Of a stretch of 38,748 bases of DNA, positions 38,134 to 38,748 are shown in pieces. The notes below the pieces were generated by a model. That model had not been told where the DNA came from and did not search any database. It saw only the letters and a list, made by a program, of their open reading frames with translations. This DNA is from a bacterium (GTDB taxonomy: Bacteria; Pseudomonadota; Alphaproteobacteria; Caulobacterales; Caulobacteraceae): positions 1 through 38,748 of the forward strand of contig VFBG01000017.1 in the NCBI GenBank assembly GCA_006515835.1. Reading direction: 5' to 3'. The first letter of the stretch is position 1. Each line of letters starts with the position of its first letter. A program made the translations under genes and the position numbers.

Positions 38134-38748
38134 CTATTGGGTCACTGCGGCCCAGGCCGCGCCGACCGGCGCGATCTCCAGCCCGGCGGCCTTCGCCAGT
38201 TGCAGCACCCGGTCCAGATCGGCGGGCGTGCATCCGTAGTCGGTCGGCCGGTCGCTCACGTCGTGGCCGTAGGCGTTCAGCCAGCCTTTCGATGCGGCCG
38301 TTTCGGCCATCAGCGCCTCGAGATCGTAGCCGGGCAGACGGCGGCTCTCGAGGCCGATGCTCTTGATCAGGGCCCGGTCCTCGCGGCCGGCGTTGACGCC
38401 GTCGCGGACGCCGCGGGCCATGGCGAACCGACTGCGCACCAGGCGCTTGGCACCCACCGTCGCATCGCCGAACGGCCAGGCGAAGGTGATCATGCGGTGG
38501 CCGTCCAGCCGCTCCGCGACCCATGCGGCGTTGGCGTCGAGGCTGAGCCGAAGGGCCTCGGCGTCCATGCGCAGGGCGCTGGTGTGGCCGAAGGTGTGGC
38601 AGCCGACCTCGTGGCCGGCGGCGTGGAGCGCCTGCAGGTGCGGAACCTGGAACTGGTCGCGGTCCATGTTCACGCCGTCCGCGAGGCCGCCGCAGACGTA
38701 GTAGGTGGCTTTCACGCCATGGTCGGCGAGGATCGGCCCGGCCTCGGT
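38134..38748 (-). CDS. Polysaccharide deacetylase family protein, 5'-truncated by the window edge
   Basis: KATYYVCGGLADGVNMDRDQFQVPHLQALHAAGHEVGCHTFGHTSALRM (NodB-type H(S/T)xxH motif) ... FAWPFGDATVGAKRL. Confidence 0.9.
   Translation of the reverse strand, partial: TEAGPILADHGVKATYYVCGGLADGVNMDRDQFQVPHLQALHAAGHEVGCHTFGHTSALRMDAEALRLSLDANAAWVAERLDGHRMITFAWPFGDATVGAKRLVRSRFAMARGVRDGVNAGREDRALIKSIGLESRRLPGYDLEALMAETAASKGWLNAYGHDVSDRPTDYGCTPADLDRVLQLAKAAGLEIAPVGAAWAAVTQ

Overview
GC-rich alphaproteobacterial chromosomal window. Gene content and order suggest Caulobacterales, possibly Brevundimonas-like (inference only). About 36 genes are supported. They include a two-component system next to a four-EF-hand protein, an S41 protease, purine genes purT, purL, purQ, purS, purC and purB, transketolase, the zauP-zapA-6S RNA-FTHF cyclo-ligase neighbourhood, a BlaI-type repressor with a TolQ/MotA-like membrane protein, PhoD, a cytochrome P450, an OprB-type porin, ETF-QO, ispE and a partial polysaccharide deacetylase. 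No phage, CRISPR, transposase, tRNA or biosynthetic cluster was recognised, and I did not find a convincing new multi-gene system. The most notable signals are: (1) five genes broken by small indels, including a clean 16-bp tandem duplication in a YmdB-like phosphodiesterase and lesions in two different DNA glycosylases; (2) a low-GC membrane-protein insert start-stop coupled to purS, followed by an unlisted 43-aa small membrane ORF; (3) an orphan BlaI regulator with paired operator-like sites in a divergent promoter; (4) a 183-bp terminal-inverted-repeat element between convergent genes; (5) a 204-bp-period internal duplication in a chemoreceptor; (6) a 21-aa hydrophobic micro-ORF coupled to a GST gene. 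The broken genes could be real pseudogenes or sequence/assembly errors; read data are needed to decide.
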